Of a stretch of 64,000 bases of DNA, positions 26,354-35,032 are shown in pieces (positions within the stretch are counted from its first letter, which is position 1; every line of letters begins with the position of its first letter). Below the pieces are notes generated by a model. The model had not been told where the DNA came from, searched no databases, and saw only the letters and a program-made list of their open reading frames with translations. The stretch spans positions 1,116,001 to 1,180,000 of the forward strand of contig CAVTOZ010000001.1 in NCBI GenBank assembly GCA_963736505.1, written 5' to 3'. The translations under genes and the position numbers were made by a program. Origin of the DNA: Solirubrobacter sp963736505. GTDB lineage: Bacteria; Actinomycetota; Thermoleophilia; Solirubrobacterales; Solirubrobacteraceae.

Positions 26354-27708
26354 CGCAGCGCGCGCAGGCCCGGCCGCACGAGGTACTCGCCGCCGCGGAT
26401 GGTGGTGAACGTCGGCAGCCCGGCCAGCACGACCGGCGGGTGGCCTTGGATGACCATCCGGCCATGGCCCTTGTGGTGCACGCCGATCAGCGGGTCGCGG
26501 TCGTCGCCGACGCCGAACGGGTCGCCGTCGTCGATCCAGCGCGACTGGATGACCTCGAACTGGCGCTCGATGTCGGCCTGGTAGCACTTGAACACGAGCC
26601 CGCGCTCGGCGCCGTCGTCCTCGAGCGAGCCGTCGGCGAGCGGCTCGCCGTAGGCGCGGCCGCGGCGGATGATCCGGTGGCGATCCGACAGCTTGCCGCC
26701 GAAGAAGCCGTCGTGGTCGCGCGGGTTGGCGCGCCGCACGTGCGCGCCGATCGGGCAGGCGAGGCCGTCCTCGTCGTCGCTGTAACGGAAGTCGTTGACG
26801 CGCCGCGGATCGCCGGCGACGGCCGGGTCCGGGCCGTCGGGCGACGTGACCAGCGGCGTGCCGTCCTGCCAGCGGCCGACCATCTTCGCCGCGATCCGGT
26901 GCGGATCGTCGAACCCCCCCAGGTAGCCGCGCATCCGCTCCGGGTGCATCTGCATCTTGCGGTAGACGACGAACGTCGAGTGGCGGTCGAACGGCGGCGC
27001 GGGAGCGATCGGGTAGCCGCCGTCCTGGTCGCGGCAGCCGAGCACGAACTCGCCGGGCGCGAGCGAGCGCCAGCCGCCGCCCTGGTTCGGCAGCCCGTCG
27101 CCGGGCCGCGGCTCGGTGCCCGAGTCCGCGATCGCCGGCTGCGCGATGCCGTCCTTGAAGCCGAAGTGGTCGCGCCCCTCGGGCAGCACCTTCGAGCGCT
27201 GCTCGTTGACCACCGCGACCGCGTCGCCGGCGGCGTCCAGCGACGCCTGCAGCCGCTCGCGCGCCCGCTCCAGCGCCGCGTCGTCGACGCCGTAGAGCGT
27301 CACCAGCACGTGCGCGTCGCCGGTGCCGAGGCCCGGCTCCCAGTTCGACGGCGCGCTGTGGTCGCGATCGCCGAGCAGGTCGGCGCGCGCCGCCATGCCT
27401 TCGCGGAAGTCCTGCGGGAACGTCGCCAGCATCGACGGCTCGACGCCGAGCGCCGCCAGGCCCGCGTAGGTGAACGCGACGTTCAGCGTGTCCGGGGGCA
27501 TCGCGTCCCACGGCTCCGCCGTCGTGACGCCGCGCACCACGCCGTGCAGCCACTCGCGCCCGCGCCGGGCGTCGGCGATGCGCACGAAGACGTACGCGCC
27601 CGATTCGTGCGTGTAGCCGCGCAGGAGGTTGCCCTGGAGATCGGCGACGTCGATGCCCGCGCGCGCGTTGCCGCGCCGCGGCAGCGCCTCCGGCCGTGCG
27701 CGCCTCAT
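26332..27708 (-). CDS. DyP-type heme peroxidase (left module)
   Basis: A 458-residue dye-decolorizing peroxidase. The GxxDG signature is GFKDG (183-187), the proximal heme ligand is His323 in GAHVRRANPRD, and RRGRAYGEP carries the distal-arginine segment. VADLQGNLLRGYTHESGAYV at the start is typical of the long DyP subtypes. There is no signal or Tat peptide and no recognisable encapsulin-targeting tail, so it is cytoplasmic. It oxidises substrates with hydrogen peroxide or organic hydroperoxides. Paralogue of the DyP at 37634; in both places two small partner genes precede it. Confidence 0.93.
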   Translation of the reverse strand: MRRARPEALPRRGNARAGIDVADLQGNLLRGYTHESGAYVFVRIADARRGREWLHGVVRGVTTAEPWDAMPPDTLNVAFTYAGLAALGVEPSMLATFPQDFREGMAARADLLGDRDHSAPSNWEPGLGTGDAHVLVTLYGVDDAALERARERLQASLDAAGDAVAVVNEQRSKVLPEGRDHFGFKDGIAQPAIADSGTEPRPGDGLPNQGGGWRSLAPGEFVLGCRDQDGGYPIAPAPPFDRHSTFVVYRKMQMHPERMRGYLGGFDDPHRIAAKMVGRWQDGTPLVTSPDGPDPAVAGDPRRVNDFRYSDDEDGLACPIGAHVRRANPRDHDGFFGGKLSDRHRIIRRGRAYGEPLADGSLEDDGAERGLVFKCYQADIERQFEVIQSRWIDDGDPFGVGDDRDPLIGVHHKGHGRMVIQGHPPVVLAGLPTFTTIRGGEYLVRPGLRALRWLAAPL

Positions 27709-27723
27709 CGCACGACCTCGCCC

Positions 27724-27753
27724 GGGAGAATCGCCCTCTGGGCGATTGCTCCC
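27724..27753 (-). promoter_or_regulatory. Intercistronic hairpin before the DyP gene
   Basis: GGGAG-AATCGCCC, a 3-base loop, GGGCGATT, one bulged base and CTCCC form a 13-bp stem. It lies in the 79-base gap between the small partner gene and the DyP ATG (27708), about 15 bases before the start. It could be an mRNA-processing site, an attenuator or a translation switch that sets DyP level apart from its partners. Confidence 0.5.
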
Positions 27754-27787
27754 AGCGACGCGAGCGCGCAGCGCGAGTCGTCGCCCC

Positions 27788-28387
27788 TCACTTGCCGCCC
27801 GCCATCAGGGCCCGGAAGGCGGCCTGCAGCTCGGCGTCGTCCAGCCTGCCCGAGCGCTCCACGAGCCCGGCGAATCCGTCCTGCACGCGCAATGCCTCCT
27901 GGATGTCCTCGACGCGCTTGAACGGCCACGGCGTGAGCAGATAGCCGTTCGCCTTGCGGTGCGTCGTGATCCAGGCGGCGAACGCGCCGGGGTCGGCGAC
28001 GCCGGGGTAGCCCACGCAGTGGCCGAAGATCGCGTCGGCCTCGCCGCCGAGCAGCGTGGCGATGTCGCGCAGCAGCGGCTCCAGCTCGCCGTCATGGCTG
28101 GTGGTGAAGATCAGGTACGCCGAGTCCAGCGACTCCGGGACCTGCGGCGGCCCCTGGTAGACGAGGTCGCGGATCACGTTCAGGCGCGAGAAGTGCAGCT
28201 GCGACAGGCGCTTGAGCGGCGAGTCCAGCGGGTCCAGGCTCTTCAGGTGCGCCTCGAGCGCGTCCTCCTGGCCGGCCACGATCGGGATCATCGACGTCAG
28301 CCCGTAGGCGGTGCCGTACTTGTTCGGGTCGGTCTGGGTCACCAGCGCGAGGGTCTCGCGCAGAGTCCGCAGGGGTGAGCGGGCCAT
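27788..28387 (-). CDS. Small DyP-associated protein B (left module)
   Basis: A 199-residue soluble protein of unknown family. It pairs with the protein at 37083: KYGTAYGLTSMIPIVAGQED here against GGAYGLTTFASILPGHVDE there, then LHFSRLNVIRDLVYQG against LHLSRIQIFRELVHQG. The core LIFTTSHDGELEPLLRDIA matches the F-x-S-x-x-D-G box shared by all four small proteins of the two modules. The pattern suggests a ferredoxin-like (dimeric alpha-beta barrel) fold, the same fold class as DyP. The ATG overlaps the upstream stop by 1 base. Function inferred from position: partner of the peroxidase. Confidence 0.75.
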   Translation of the reverse strand: MARSPLRTLRETLALVTQTDPNKYGTAYGLTSMIPIVAGQEDALEAHLKSLDPLDSPLKRLSQLHFSRLNVIRDLVYQGPPQVPESLDSAYLIFTTSHDGELEPLLRDIATLLGGEADAIFGHCVGYPGVADPGAFAAWITTHRKANGYLLTPWPFKRVEDIQEALRVQDGFAGLVERSGRLDDAELQAAFRALMAGGK

Positions 28388-28980
28388 TACAGGTGCCGTT
28401 GCAGGTCGCCGACGGCGGCGTCGAACGCCGAGCGGAACTCGGCCGGGCTCATGCCGGCGGACGTCCGCTCGAGCTCCGCGAGGCGCTCCTGCGCCTCGAT
28501 CGCCGACAGCGTCATCTTCACGCTGGCGCCGGGATAGGCGGAGTGGTAGTGGCCCCCCTCGAGGCTGTTCATCGCGATCCAGCGCTTCAGCGGCTCCGCC
28601 GGAGGCGGCCCGGGGAACGCGAACCCGCGGCCCCAGATGACGCTGATGTCCTTTGGAATGACATACGCGAATGCGTCGATGTACTGCTGCCACGGGATGT
28701 CGAAGTTGCTCTCGAAGAACAGGTACGAGTAGCGCTTCTTCTCGGTCGGGGAGAACTCTCTATAGATCGCCCAGCGCACGTAATAGATGAACTTGAACTG
28801 CAGGCTGTGGTTGCGGAAGTACGTGTGGTAGCGCGCGCTGCGCATCACGAACCACAGGAAGGGGACCCAGAAGGGCCGGATCGGCGTCAGGAGGGTCAGG
28901 CAGCGGGCTCGGCCCGCGACGTTGCCTCCGCTGGGCGCGGCGTCAAGTGCGGCTGGTGCGGTATCGACGGCCATTCTCAT
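28387..28980 (-). CDS. Small DyP-associated protein A (left module)
   Basis: A 197-residue protein, paralogue of the one at 36493. Both contain the box FFESNFD, then PWQ(Q/H)YIDAFAY, IPKDI, WGRG, FP-x-PPPAEPLK-x-WIA and S(L/M)EGG-x-Y. Near residues 30-50 is a hydrophobic segment (TLLTPIRPFWVPFLWFVMRS) that could touch membrane or lipid. No known catalytic motif is visible; a predicted alpha-beta barrel is inference. ATG 28980 is used, with ATG 28974 as alternative. First gene of the left module, divergent from the P450 pair with 77 bases between. Confidence 0.75.
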   Translation of the reverse strand: MRMAVDTAPAALDAAPSGGNVAGRARCLTLLTPIRPFWVPFLWFVMRSARYHTYFRNHSLQFKFIYYVRWAIYREFSPTEKKRYSYLFFESNFDIPWQQYIDAFAYVIPKDISVIWGRGFAFPGPPPAEPLKRWIAMNSLEGGHYHSAYPGASVKMTLSAIEAQERLAELERTSAGMSPAEFRSAFDAAVGDLQRHL

Positions 28981-29044
28981 TTGAAGCTAATGGGCCCTGC
29001 AGCCCCGCGTCAAGCGTGATCTTCCGCAGACCCTACAGTCCTGG

Positions 29045-29050
29045 TACGTT
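29045..29050 (+). promoter_or_regulatory. TACGTT -10 box of the P450 operon
   Basis: TACGTT ends 7 bases before ATG 29058. It lies in the 77-base divergent gap, so the P450 pair and the left DyP module share one control region. Leaderless geometry. Confidence 0.45.
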
Positions 29051-29057
29051 CGGCGGA

Positions 29058-30431
29058 ATGAGCACGAGCACGCTGCCCGCGGATGCCGCGGCTTCCAAGT
29101 CCGCCCCTCCTCCGGCCGGCCGCTCGCGAGATAACGGCGTCATCGAACTCGCCCGCTTCCTCTCGAATCCGCTGACGTACCTCGACAAGCTGCGCGAGGA
29201 TCCGCGCGACGTCGTGCCCTTCAAGCTCGGCAACCTGCCGGCTCACCTCGTGACCAAGCCTGAATACCTCAAGCAGGCGATGTTCAATGAGGACTGGCCC
29301 CCGATCTCCCGCGGACGCCTCATGGGGCTCTCGCGCTGGTACACCGAAGGCCTCTTCCTCACCTACGGTCCTGACCACCATCGTCAGCGTGACGACCTGT
29401 GGAAGCCGCTCTTCAAGGACCCGCTGATTACTGACATCGCGGTCGAGCGCACGCGGCGCAAGGTCGACTCGTGGGTCGAGGGCCAGCCGATCGAGCTCTA
29501 CAAGGAGCTGCGCTCGCACTGCTGGGCGATCGACTGGGAGGCGCTGACCGGCACCGACCTCGACGCGGCGCCGGACATCCTGGAGGCGCTGGAGCTCGGC
29601 GTCGAGGCGCTCGCCTGGCTCGTGCTCCCGTTCGGCCCGGCGCGCTGGAACTGGCCGCTGCCGCAGAGCCGCAAGACGCGCGAGGCCCGGCGCAAGCTCG
29701 ACTCGCTGATCACGCTGATGATGGCCGAGCGGCGCTCGCGCATCGGCGCGAACGGCGCGGGCTCCGGCGAGCGCGAGGACTTCCTGACCCAGCTCGTCCG
29801 GCTCGCCGACGCCGACGGCTCGATCACGTCCGACGAGCAGGTCCGCGCCACGTTCAAGATGTGGTTCGGCGCCGACCAGCTGCACGCGCTGTTCACCTGG
29901 ACGCTGTGGCTGCTCGCGCAGAACCCGGACGTCGAGGGCAAGTGGCACGCCGAGCTGGACTCGGTGATCGGCGACCGCCCGGTGACCGAGGCCGACATCC
30001 CGAAGCTCGGCTACACCGTCAAGGTGCTGCACGAGTCGATGCGCGTGTACCCGCCGGTGTGGGGCTTCTTCCGGATGATGACCGAGGACTACAAGCTCGG
30101 CGACACGGTCATCCCCCGCGGCCACCTGATGGGCATGAGCCCGTGGGCGACGCACCGCGACCCGCGCTACTGGCCCGACCCCCTGCGCTTCGATCCCGAG
30201 CGCTGGTCGCAGGGCGCCGAGCGTCCGCCGGAGCTGTCGTTCTTCCCGTTCTCGGCCGGGCCGTACGAGTGCCACGGCCGCGGGCTGGCGATGAAGGAGG
30301 CGATCCTGATCCTGGCCACGATCGGCCAGCGCTGGGCGCTGCGCCCGGCCGGGCCGGAGCCCAAGCCGAGCGCCACGTGGGCCACCGAGCCCAAGCGCGG
30401 CGCGCGGATGAAGCCGGTCCCGCGGGCCTGA
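29058..30431 (+). CDS. Cytochrome P450 (first of a tandem pair)
   Basis: A 457-residue heme-thiolate enzyme. The heme loop FFPFSAGPYECHGRGLAM supplies the Cys ligand (F-x-x-G-x-x-x-C-x-G, with Tyr where Arg is usual). ESMR is the ExxR salt bridge and RFDPERW the meander. In the I helix the usual A-G-x-E-T-T is WFGADQLHALFTW, so the oxygen-activating Thr is Gln. Loss of this Thr is known in P450s that rearrange or use peroxides (CYP74, CYP152). An N-terminal Ala/Pro-rich tail of about 25 residues precedes the fold. Stop overlaps the second P450 start. Confidence 0.92.
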   Translation: MSTSTLPADAAASKSAPPPAGRSRDNGVIELARFLSNPLTYLDKLREDPRDVVPFKLGNLPAHLVTKPEYLKQAMFNEDWPPISRGRLMGLSRWYTEGLFLTYGPDHHRQRDDLWKPLFKDPLITDIAVERTRRKVDSWVEGQPIELYKELRSHCWAIDWEALTGTDLDAAPDILEALELGVEALAWLVLPFGPARWNWPLPQSRKTREARRKLDSLITLMMAERRSRIGANGAGSGEREDFLTQLVRLADADGSITSDEQVRATFKMWFGADQLHALFTWTLWLLAQNPDVEGKWHAELDSVIGDRPVTEADIPKLGYTVKVLHESMRVYPPVWGFFRMMTEDYKLGDTVIPRGHLMGMSPWATHRDPRYWPDPLRFDPERWSQGAERPPELSFFPFSAGPYECHGRGLAMKEAILILATIGQRWALRPAGPEPKPSATWATEPKRGARMKPVPRA

Positions 30432-31666
30432 TGGCGACCGCCGCGCCAGCCGGCGCGCGGCGCCGCGGAGCGGTCCAGCTCGCGCGCTTCGGCGCAGGCC
30501 CGCTCGCCTATCTCGACGCCGCCCGGTCGCTGGAAGGGGACATCCTCTCGACGCGGTTGGGCAGCGAGACCGTCCACCTCGTGCGCAAGCCGGAGCTGAT
30601 CCAGGCCGCGCTCGTCAACGACGACTGGCCGCCGATCTCGCGCGGGCGCCTGATGGGGCTCGACAAGTGGTACTCGGGCGGCCTGATCCTCACCGAGGGC
30701 GCCGAGCACCAGCGCCAGCGCGACGACCTGTGGAAGCCGCTGCTCGGCGACCCGCGGATCCTCGAGATCGCCGCCGCGCGCACCGAGCGGCTGGGCGACG
30801 GCTGGACCGGCGACCCGATCGAGCTGTTCTCGACCTTCCGCTCGCACGTCTGGAGCATCGACTGGGAGGCGCTGACCGGCGAGGAGATGGGGCCGCGCCT
30901 GCTGAGCGCCCAGGAGGCCGGCGTCGCCGCGCTGGTGTGGCTGATCGGCCCGATGGGCCCGCGGCGCTGGGGCACGCCGGCCGGCGCGCGCACGCGCGCG
31001 GCGCGCAAGCGGCTCGACACGGCGATCGACGCCGCGATCGCCGCGCGCCGCGCGCAGCCGCGCGAGGACGTGCTGAGCCGGCTGGTCGCGCTCGAGAGCG
31101 ACGACCAGGTGGTGCAGGCGACGTTCAAGCAGTGGCTCGGCGCCGACCAGCTGATGGGCATCTTCACGTGGGGCCTGTACCTGCTCACGCGGCACCCGGA
31201 GATCGAGGCGCGCTGGCACGCCGAGCTCGACTCGGGCGCCACCGAGCTCCCGTACACGGTCCGCGTGATCAAGGAGACGCTGCGCCTGTACCCGCCGGTG
31301 TGGAGCTTCTTCCGCGAGCTCACGGCCGACTACCAGCTCGGCGACCACGTGATCCCGAAGGGTCACCTGATGGTCCTGAGCCCGTACTTCACGCACCGCG
31401 ACGAGACCGTGTGGGAGGACCCGCTGCGCTTCGACCCGGACCGCTGGGCGCAGCGCCCGCCTGAGGGCGCCTACTTCCCGTTCTCGGCCGGCCCGTACGA
31501 GTGCCACGCCCGCGGGCTGGCGATGAACGAGGCCGTCCTGATCATCGCCGCGATCGGCCGCCGCTTCCGCTTCAAGCCGATGAGCGAGGACCCGCCCCGG
31601 CCGGCGGCGACCGGGGCGATCATCCCCAAGGGCGGGCTGCGGATGCGCCCGCTAGCGCGCGGCTAG
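30431..31666 (+). CDS. Cytochrome P450 (second of a tandem pair)
   Basis: A 411-residue paralogue of the preceding P450. Long stretches agree, e.g. DWPPISRGRLMGL followed by a single-residue-spaced KWY/RWY, and the heme loop YFPFSAGPYECHARGLAM. The I helix WLGADQLMGIFTW again has Gln in place of Thr; the K helix is KETLRLYPPVWSFF. The start is coupled to the first P450 (TGATG). Redox partners (ferredoxin, reductase) are not encoded nearby, which fits peroxide-driven or redox-neutral chemistry. Its end overlaps the convergent MMPL gene by 15 bases. Confidence 0.92.
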   Translation: MATAAPAGARRRGAVQLARFGAGPLAYLDAARSLEGDILSTRLGSETVHLVRKPELIQAALVNDDWPPISRGRLMGLDKWYSGGLILTEGAEHQRQRDDLWKPLLGDPRILEIAAARTERLGDGWTGDPIELFSTFRSHVWSIDWEALTGEEMGPRLLSAQEAGVAALVWLIGPMGPRRWGTPAGARTRAARKRLDTAIDAAIAARRAQPREDVLSRLVALESDDQVVQATFKQWLGADQLMGIFTWGLYLLTRHPEIEARWHAELDSGATELPYTVRVIKETLRLYPPVWSFFRELTADYQLGDHVIPKGHLMVLSPYFTHRDETVWEDPLRFDPDRWAQRPPEGAYFPFSAGPYECHARGLAMNEAVLIIAAIGRRFRFKPMSEDPPRPAATGAIIPKGGLRMRPLARG

Positions 31667-33871
31667 GGCCGGCTCCTCCGACGGCTCGGCGGGCGGCTTC
31701 GGCGCGCCCGAGGACTCGAAGTCCATGTCGGGCAGGATCCGGTCCAGCGACTTCGGCAGCCACCAGTTCCACTTGCCCATCAGCTCCATCGTGGAGGGCA
31801 CGAGGACCAGGCGCACGACCGTCGCGTCGAGGAAGATCGCGGCGGCCAGGCCGACGCCGATCTCCTTCACCTGCGGCAGGCCCGCGAGCGCGAAGATCAG
31901 GAAGACCAGCACCATGATGATCGCGGCGCTGGAGATCGTCTTCGCCGAGTCCGACAGGCCGCCCGCGACGGCGGCGCGGTTGTCGTGCGTCGCGTGGTAG
32001 CGCTCCTTGATGCGGCTGAGCAGGAACACCTCGTAGTCCATCGACAGGCCGAACACGATCGCCAGGATCAGCGGTGGTGTGAGCGAGTTGACGTACCCGA
32101 GGTGGTCGAAGCCGATCACGCTGTCGAACCAGCCGTACTGGAAGACCACCACCAGCACGCCGTAGGCCGCGCCGACCGACAGCAGGTTCATCACGACGGC
32201 CTTCAGCGGCAGCACGACCGAGCGCATCAGCAGCAGCAGCACGAGGTAGCTGAAGATCATCACGAACAGCGCGACCTTCCAGAGCGAGCCGGAGATCAGG
32301 TTCGTGAAGTCGTGGTCCTGGGCCGCCGCGCCGCCGACGTTGACCGTCGCGCCCTTCAGCAGCCCCGCCGGGCCGGCCGGGTCGCGCAGGCGCTGGACGA
32401 GCTGGTAGGTCGGGTCGCTCTCCGGGCCCGTGCGCGGCGTCACCTCGAGCAGCACCAGGTGCCCGTCGCTCGACGTGACGGCCTTGCCGACGGCGGCGAC
32501 GTTCGGGAGCTTCTGCACGGCGGAGCCGAACGCCTCGACCTGCTGCAGGTTCACGGTGCCGGTGCCGTAGTCGGCGACGATCTGGACCGGGCCGCCGGCG
32601 CCGGGGCCGGCCGCCTTGGCGGCGAGCTGGATGCCCTTCGCGGTCTCGAAGCTGGCCGGCAGCTGCGCGGTCGCGCCGGTGCCCCACTTCAGCGAGATCG
32701 CGGGGTACGCGATCACCAGCATCAGCAGCGTCGCGCCCGTGGCGTAGAGGATCGGGCGGTTCATCAGCCGGTTGGTCCAGCGCGTCCAGAACGGGTCGAC
32801 GTCGTCGCGCGGCGGGCGGCTGAACTTCGCCACGACCTTGCCGACGACCTTGCCGGGCTCGTACGCGCGGTGCCCGAGCGTCTTGATCAGCGCCGGCAGC
32901 AGCGAGATGGCGGCCAGGATGGCGACCGCGACGACGACGATCGCGCCGATCGCCATCGAGTGCATCGTCTTGGAGTTGATCAGGAACAGCCCGGCCAGGG
33001 CGATGATCACCGTCACGCCGGAGAACGCGACCGCGAGGCCCGACGTGCGCATGGCGGTCTGGCGCGCCTCGTCCTCGGACGAGCCCGAGCGGATCTCCTC
33101 CCGGTAGCGCGACAGAACGAAGAGCGAGTAGTCGACCGCCACGCCGATGCCGAGCATCGAGGCGATGTTGGTCACGAAGATCGACATCTGCAGCACTTGC
33201 GAGAGGAAGAAGACGATCGCGCCGGTGACCGCGACGGCGACGAAGCCGAGGCTCAGCGGCAGCAGCGCCGCCGCGACGCTGCCGAAGATCAGCAGCAGCA
33301 CGATGAAGACGATCGGGAAGCCGACGAACTCGGCCTTCTCGAGATCGGTCTTGGAGAGGTCCTGCATGCCGGCCCAGAGCGCCTGCTGGCCGACGAGGTG
33401 GATCGGCACCGCGGCGCCGTCGCCCTTGAGGATGTCGGCGTTCTTGCGGATCTCCGCCGCCGCGTCGGCGGTCGTGTCGGCCGAGCCGGTCACCTTCAGC
33501 GCCATCAGCACGATCGGCTTGTCGGAGGCCGCGCGCGCGGCCTGCTCGAACTGCGGCACCACCTGCACGCCGTCGACGCCCTTGGCGGCGGCGACCGCCT
33601 TGGTGATCGACGCGTCCAGGCCGGCCTTGTCGAGCTTCGTGTTGTCGAAGACGAACACGAGCTTCTCGGCCTCGACGCCCGGGAACTTCTTGATCGAGCT
33701 CGCCACGAACGTCGACTGCGAGCCTGGGACCTCGAAACCACCTGCCGTGAGGTGCTTCGTCTGCATCGCGAAGAAGGGCAGTGACACCACCAGGAGCGCG
33801 ATCCAGGTGCCCAGGACGAGTCGGCGGCGGCGCGAGATGAAGCTCCCGAGCCGATCCATGGCTGCTTGCAT
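31652..33871 (-). CDS. MMPL-family RND transporter
   Basis: A 739-residue membrane exporter with two matching halves: a first helix (RRLVLGTWIALLVVSLPFFA), a large extracytoplasmic domain, five helices with the GxxxDY motif (GIGVAVDYSLFVLSRYREE), a second large domain (residues about 420-540), and again five helices (FGLSMDYEVFLLSRIKERYH). The conserved Asp-Tyr pairs carry protons. Actinobacterial MMPL proteins export lipids or glycolipids. Lying between the P450s and the alpha/beta hydrolase, it probably moves the modified lipid. ATG 33871 is used; ATG 33859 is possible. Confidence 0.9.
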   Translation of the reverse strand: MQAAMDRLGSFISRRRRLVLGTWIALLVVSLPFFAMQTKHLTAGGFEVPGSQSTFVASSIKKFPGVEAEKLVFVFDNTKLDKAGLDASITKAVAAAKGVDGVQVVPQFEQAARAASDKPIVLMALKVTGSADTTADAAAEIRKNADILKGDGAAVPIHLVGQQALWAGMQDLSKTDLEKAEFVGFPIVFIVLLLIFGSVAAALLPLSLGFVAVAVTGAIVFFLSQVLQMSIFVTNIASMLGIGVAVDYSLFVLSRYREEIRSGSSEDEARQTAMRTSGLAVAFSGVTVIIALAGLFLINSKTMHSMAIGAIVVVAVAILAAISLLPALIKTLGHRAYEPGKVVGKVVAKFSRPPRDDVDPFWTRWTNRLMNRPILYATGATLLMLVIAYPAISLKWGTGATAQLPASFETAKGIQLAAKAAGPGAGGPVQIVADYGTGTVNLQQVEAFGSAVQKLPNVAAVGKAVTSSDGHLVLLEVTPRTGPESDPTYQLVQRLRDPAGPAGLLKGATVNVGGAAAQDHDFTNLISGSLWKVALFVMIFSYLVLLLLMRSVVLPLKAVVMNLLSVGAAYGVLVVVFQYGWFDSVIGFDHLGYVNSLTPPLILAIVFGLSMDYEVFLLSRIKERYHATHDNRAAVAGGLSDSAKTISSAAIIMVLVFLIFALAGLPQVKEIGVGLAAAIFLDATVVRLVLVPSTMELMGKWNWWLPKSLDRILPDMDFESSGAPKPPAEPSEEPALAAR

Positions 33872-33928
33872 TCACGCTTTGTAGCCGACATCCGCGGGGT
33901 CGTGGGAATTTCTCCTGACCCTTCGGCC

Positions 33929-33958
33929 TTGCAATCCTGGTCGAACCGCCGGTAGAAC
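33929..33958 (+). promoter_or_regulatory. Promoter of the hydrolase-DyP operon
   Basis: TTGCAA (33929-33934), 18 bases, TAGAAC (33953-33958). The mRNA would have a leader of about 25 bases holding the GAGGAGG ribosome-binding site before ATG 33991. It drives the right arm of the island. Confidence 0.5.
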
Positions 33959-33990
33959 AGGCGCCTCTTGCCCATGTTGAGGAGGAAGTG

Positions 33991-35031
33991 ATGGAGTCCG
34001 CCACCGCCGTACGGAGCGAGCTGCCGCGCGGAGAGGTGCATTCCGTTGTCACCTCCGACGGCACCGAAGTCCGGCTGACGCGCTACCGGATGGGCACCAA
34101 GGGTCCGATCGTGATGGCGCCGGGCTACGGCAACGCCGCGCGCGCGTTCGCGGTCGACACCGTGCCGAAGAACTTCGTCCAGTACCTGGGCGAGCACGAC
34201 TACGACGTCTGGCTGCTCGACTACCGCGCCAGCCCCGACCTGCCGTCGAGCTGGACGCAGTTCACCGTCGACGACATCGCCACGCGCGACTGGCCGGCGG
34301 CGATCGCACATGTCCGTGAGCAGACCGGGTCCGACACCGTGCAGGCGCTCGGCCACTGCGTCGGCGGGCTCTCGCTGTTCATGGCGATGGGCGCCGGGCT
34401 GGAAGGTCTGCGCTCGGCCATGTTCTCCGCGCTCGCCGGCCACCCGATCCCGACCGTGGGCAACCAGGTCCGCGCGGGGATCCGCATGGCCTCGGTGTTC
34501 AAGACGCTCGGCATCGACGGTCTCAACACCGACTACGACGGGCACACGCTGCAGGACAAAGCCGTCGAGGCGCTGATGAAGGTGCTCCCGTTCCGGCACG
34601 TCTACGACTCGCCGGTCGCGCGCCGGATCTACTTCGTCTACGGCGACGTGTTCCAGTACGAGAACATCAACAAGGCCACGATGGACGAGGCCGTGCCGGG
34701 CTTCTTCGGCAACGGCAACATCACGTTCTTCGAGCACATCTCGCTGATGATCCGGGCCAGCGCGGCCCGCGACGCGCACGGCAAGGACGTCTATCTGTCC
34801 AACCTGGACGCCTTCAAGCTCCCGATCGCCTTCCTGACCGGCGAGAATAACCGCATGTTCGTCCCGAAGGGCCTGCAGCGCACCTACGACACCGTGCGCA
34901 AGGCCAACGACCCGGGGCTCTACAGCCACCACGTGTTCAAGGACTACGCGCATCTGGACATCTGGCTCGGGACGAACGCGGAGCGCGACACCTTCCCGAC
35001 CGCCCTTGCCGAGCTGGAGCGCCACAACTGA
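33991..35031 (+). CDS. Alpha/beta hydrolase with Cys nucleophile (cholesterol-oxidase-associated type)
   Basis: A 346-residue hydrolase resembling the C-terminal hydrolase part of large actinobacterial cholesterol-oxidase fusions (TSDGTEVRLTRYRMGTKGPI, MAPGYGNAARAF, DYDVWLLDYRASPDL). The nucleophile elbow is LGHCVGG, so Cys123 replaces serine, as in PHA synthase and dienelactone hydrolase. The histidine is in DYAHLDIWLG; the acid region is FLTGENNRMFVP. It may form acyl-thioester intermediates and transfer acyl groups. The ATG at 33991 follows a strong GAGGAGG site. First gene of a five-gene operon ending in a DyP. Confidence 0.82.
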   Translation: MESATAVRSELPRGEVHSVVTSDGTEVRLTRYRMGTKGPIVMAPGYGNAARAFAVDTVPKNFVQYLGEHDYDVWLLDYRASPDLPSSWTQFTVDDIATRDWPAAIAHVREQTGSDTVQALGHCVGGLSLFMAMGAGLEGLRSAMFSALAGHPIPTVGNQVRAGIRMASVFKTLGIDGLNTDYDGHTLQDKAVEALMKVLPFRHVYDSPVARRIYFVYGDVFQYENINKATMDEAVPGFFGNGNITFFEHISLMIRASAARDAHGKDVYLSNLDAFKLPIAFLTGENNRMFVPKGLQRTYDTVRKANDPGLYSHHVFKDYAHLDIWLGTNAERDTFPTALAELERHN

Positions 35032-35032
35032 T

